From Thermodesulfobacteriota bacterium (GTDB taxonomy: Bacteria > Desulfobacterota > BSN033 > UBA1163), in the NCBI GenBank assembly GCA_030024065.1, contig JASEIE010000202.1, positions 1 through 7,447 of the forward strand: DNA of 7,447 nt. Reading direction: 5' to 3'. Each line of letters starts with the position of its first letter. The first letter of the stretch is position 1. The translations under genes were made by a program, and so were the position numbers. Under the pieces are notes generated by a model. That model did no database searches. It was not told the origin of the DNA and worked only from the letters and a program-made list of their open reading frames with translations. Below, piece by piece: positions 6,805 to 7,447 of this stretch.

Positions 6805-6995
6805 ATCGTAACCCTCTCATAAAAATAATGACCCGTTGCTTTTGATCCACTCACATTTTTAGTTGTAATTTTCAAAGGAGGGAAATCGTCTGGAGGCCTA
6901 TGTTGCAACCTGCTGTGACCCACCCAAGAATCATACCTGTTCCAGAAATATACCATGAAACAATAAATACGATAGAAATATAACCATAGATTTAC
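6805..6995. other. Intergenic stretch upstream of the permease, no confident gene
   Basis: AT-rich and presumably holds the permease promoter, but no pair of -35/-10 boxes stands out. A 27-codon plus-strand ORF (6900-6983, GGAGG only 3 bp before the ATG) and a 39-codon hydrophobic minus-strand frame without a proper start (6872-6991) are both too short to call. Confidence 0.4.
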
Positions 6996-7196
6996 TTAAA
7001 AGGCAATATGTTTCAGAAAAAACCTGAGTAGGTGACTCTTATCCTCAACGAGCGCATTGTAAAGGTTCGGAAATCCATCCGTCCTCTCGGGATTAAAGTC
7101 GACGAAACCAATTTTTTCACAACCTCTGAAGGATGATGAGGTGAGTCTAAAAAAAAGCAAAACCAATTGGTCCTGCCCTACCCTCAAAAAAATCAT
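6996..7196 (-). CDS. Doubtful 66-residue hypothetical ORF, possibly a gene remnant
   Basis: Starts with ATG at 7194-7196, two codons after an in-frame TGA, with only a weak purine run before it. The N-terminal part (LVLLFFRL) is hydrophobic. The rest (GCEKIGFVDFNPERTDGFPNL shortened to GFVDFNPERTDGFPN, about residues 30-44) has a balanced, protein-like composition. I recognise no family. It lies between the end of an ISAzo13-type element and the permease, so it may be a decayed gene cut by the insertion. A hydrophobic frame follows in another phase just past its stop. Confidence 0.25.
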   Translation of the reverse strand: MIFLRVGQDQLVLLFFRLTSSSFRGCEKIGFVDFNPERTDGFPNLYNALVEDKSHLLRFFLKHIAF

Positions 7197-7214
7197 TCTT
7201 CAGCGATAATAAGA

Positions 7215-7259
7215 CCTAAGGGGTTGTAAAATAATAACATGAACAAGTTTAATCCAACA
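7215..7259. mobile_element. Probable terminal end of an ISAzo13-type insertion sequence
   Basis: The 45 bp just past the transposase stop is AT-rich and contains CCTAAGGGGTTGTAAAATAA (7215-7234). ISAzo13-type elements end shortly after the transposase gene, so the terminus should fall here. The other end is outside the window, so neither the inverted repeat nor a target duplication can be confirmed. Confidence 0.35.
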
Positions 7260-7447
7260 TTACGGACCGATGCTATAATTCCATTCCCCATGAAATTTAT
7301 GGGGCTTCAGTTTAACTCGCTCCATTTGCTCATCCGATACCTTAACCTTGGTAGGATATTTTCTCTTGTCGAGCTTGGCTCTTATACGAAGACCATTGCG
7401 CGTCGATGTTTTTCCAATCATCCTCACAATCACCTCATGGCTGACCA
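7260..7447 (-). CDS. ISAzo13-family transposase, C-terminal end (5' part outside window)
   Basis: Reading the minus strand from the window edge gives 61 residues to TAA (7260-7262). The visible part starts VSHEVIVRMI, then GLRIRAKLDKRKYP (18-31), VKVSDEQM (34-41) and FHGEWNYSIGP (51-61). A G-L-x-(I/V)-(R/K)-A-x-LD segment, a V-S-D segment and a closing FHxEWNYxIxP are the usual C-terminus of ISAzo13-family (Rhodopirellula-type DDE) transposases. The DDE residues would lie outside the window. No frameshift is seen in this part, so the gene may be intact. It marks the right boundary of the pil/transport block as a mobile-element insertion. Confidence 0.82.
   Translation of the reverse strand, partial: VSHEVIVRMIGKTSTRNGLRIRAKLDKRKYPTKVKVSDEQMERVKLKPHKFHGEWNYSIGP

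Noticed and set aside
6900..6983. 27-codon plus-strand ORF with GGAGG just upstream
   Set aside because: Very short, spacing to the ATG only 3 bp, and no recognisable motif; probably chance.
7286..7304. CCCCAT/ATGGGG hairpin with a 7-base loop near the transposase 3' end
   Set aside because: It lies inside the conserved coding C-terminus (PHKFHGEWN region) and has no U-tract, so it is most likely a by-product of codon choice.

Overview
The window looks like bacterial accessory-to-core chromosome: a block of type IV pilus and transport genes, all on the minus strand, flanked on both sides by mobile-element debris. Tandem PilT-type ATPases, an APC permease and remnants of IS66- and ISAzo13-type transposases would suit a Desulfobacterota (former Deltaproteobacteria) or similar environmental Gram-negative bacterium. 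That placement is inference, because no rRNA or marker gene is present.

Left flank (1-1116, plus strand). The window opens inside the C-terminal catalytic domain of a tyrosine recombinase. It is followed within 20 bp by a cluster of three copies of an 11-12 bp motif (two inverted, two direct) that look like recombinase recognition sites. Immediately after the last copy come an orphan reading-frame tail and the N-terminal part of an IS66-family transposase, broken at about position 931.

Centre (1117-4305, minus strand). A compact, translationally coupled trio is read from high to low coordinates: pilT-like ATPase 1, pilT-like ATPase 2 (4 bp overlap), and a cyclic-nucleotide-binding + GAF domain protein (14 bp overlap). 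The two ATPases should power pilus retraction (twitching motility). The third protein has no DNA-binding domain and is a candidate signalling input to the motors. The best start of the first ATPase is the ATG at 4305, behind a strong Shine-Dalgarno, not the upstream TTG.

Right of centre (4377-6804, minus strand). A LysE/RhtB-family exporter, a small structured noncoding repeat (about 5043-5139), a secreted methyltransferase broken just after its SAM-binding motif, and an intact APC-family amino acid permease.

Right flank (6805-7447). About 455 bp with no confident gene: one doubtful 66-codon ORF, then the C-terminal 61 codons of an ISAzo13-family transposase running in from beyond the window and the probable end of that element.

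No rRNA, tRNA or CRISPR array was seen. The observations most worth following are the pilT-pilT-cNMP/GAF arrangement and the recombinase-adjacent motif cluster that appears to form a junction with truncated genes. Nothing in the window clearly amounts to a wholly new system.
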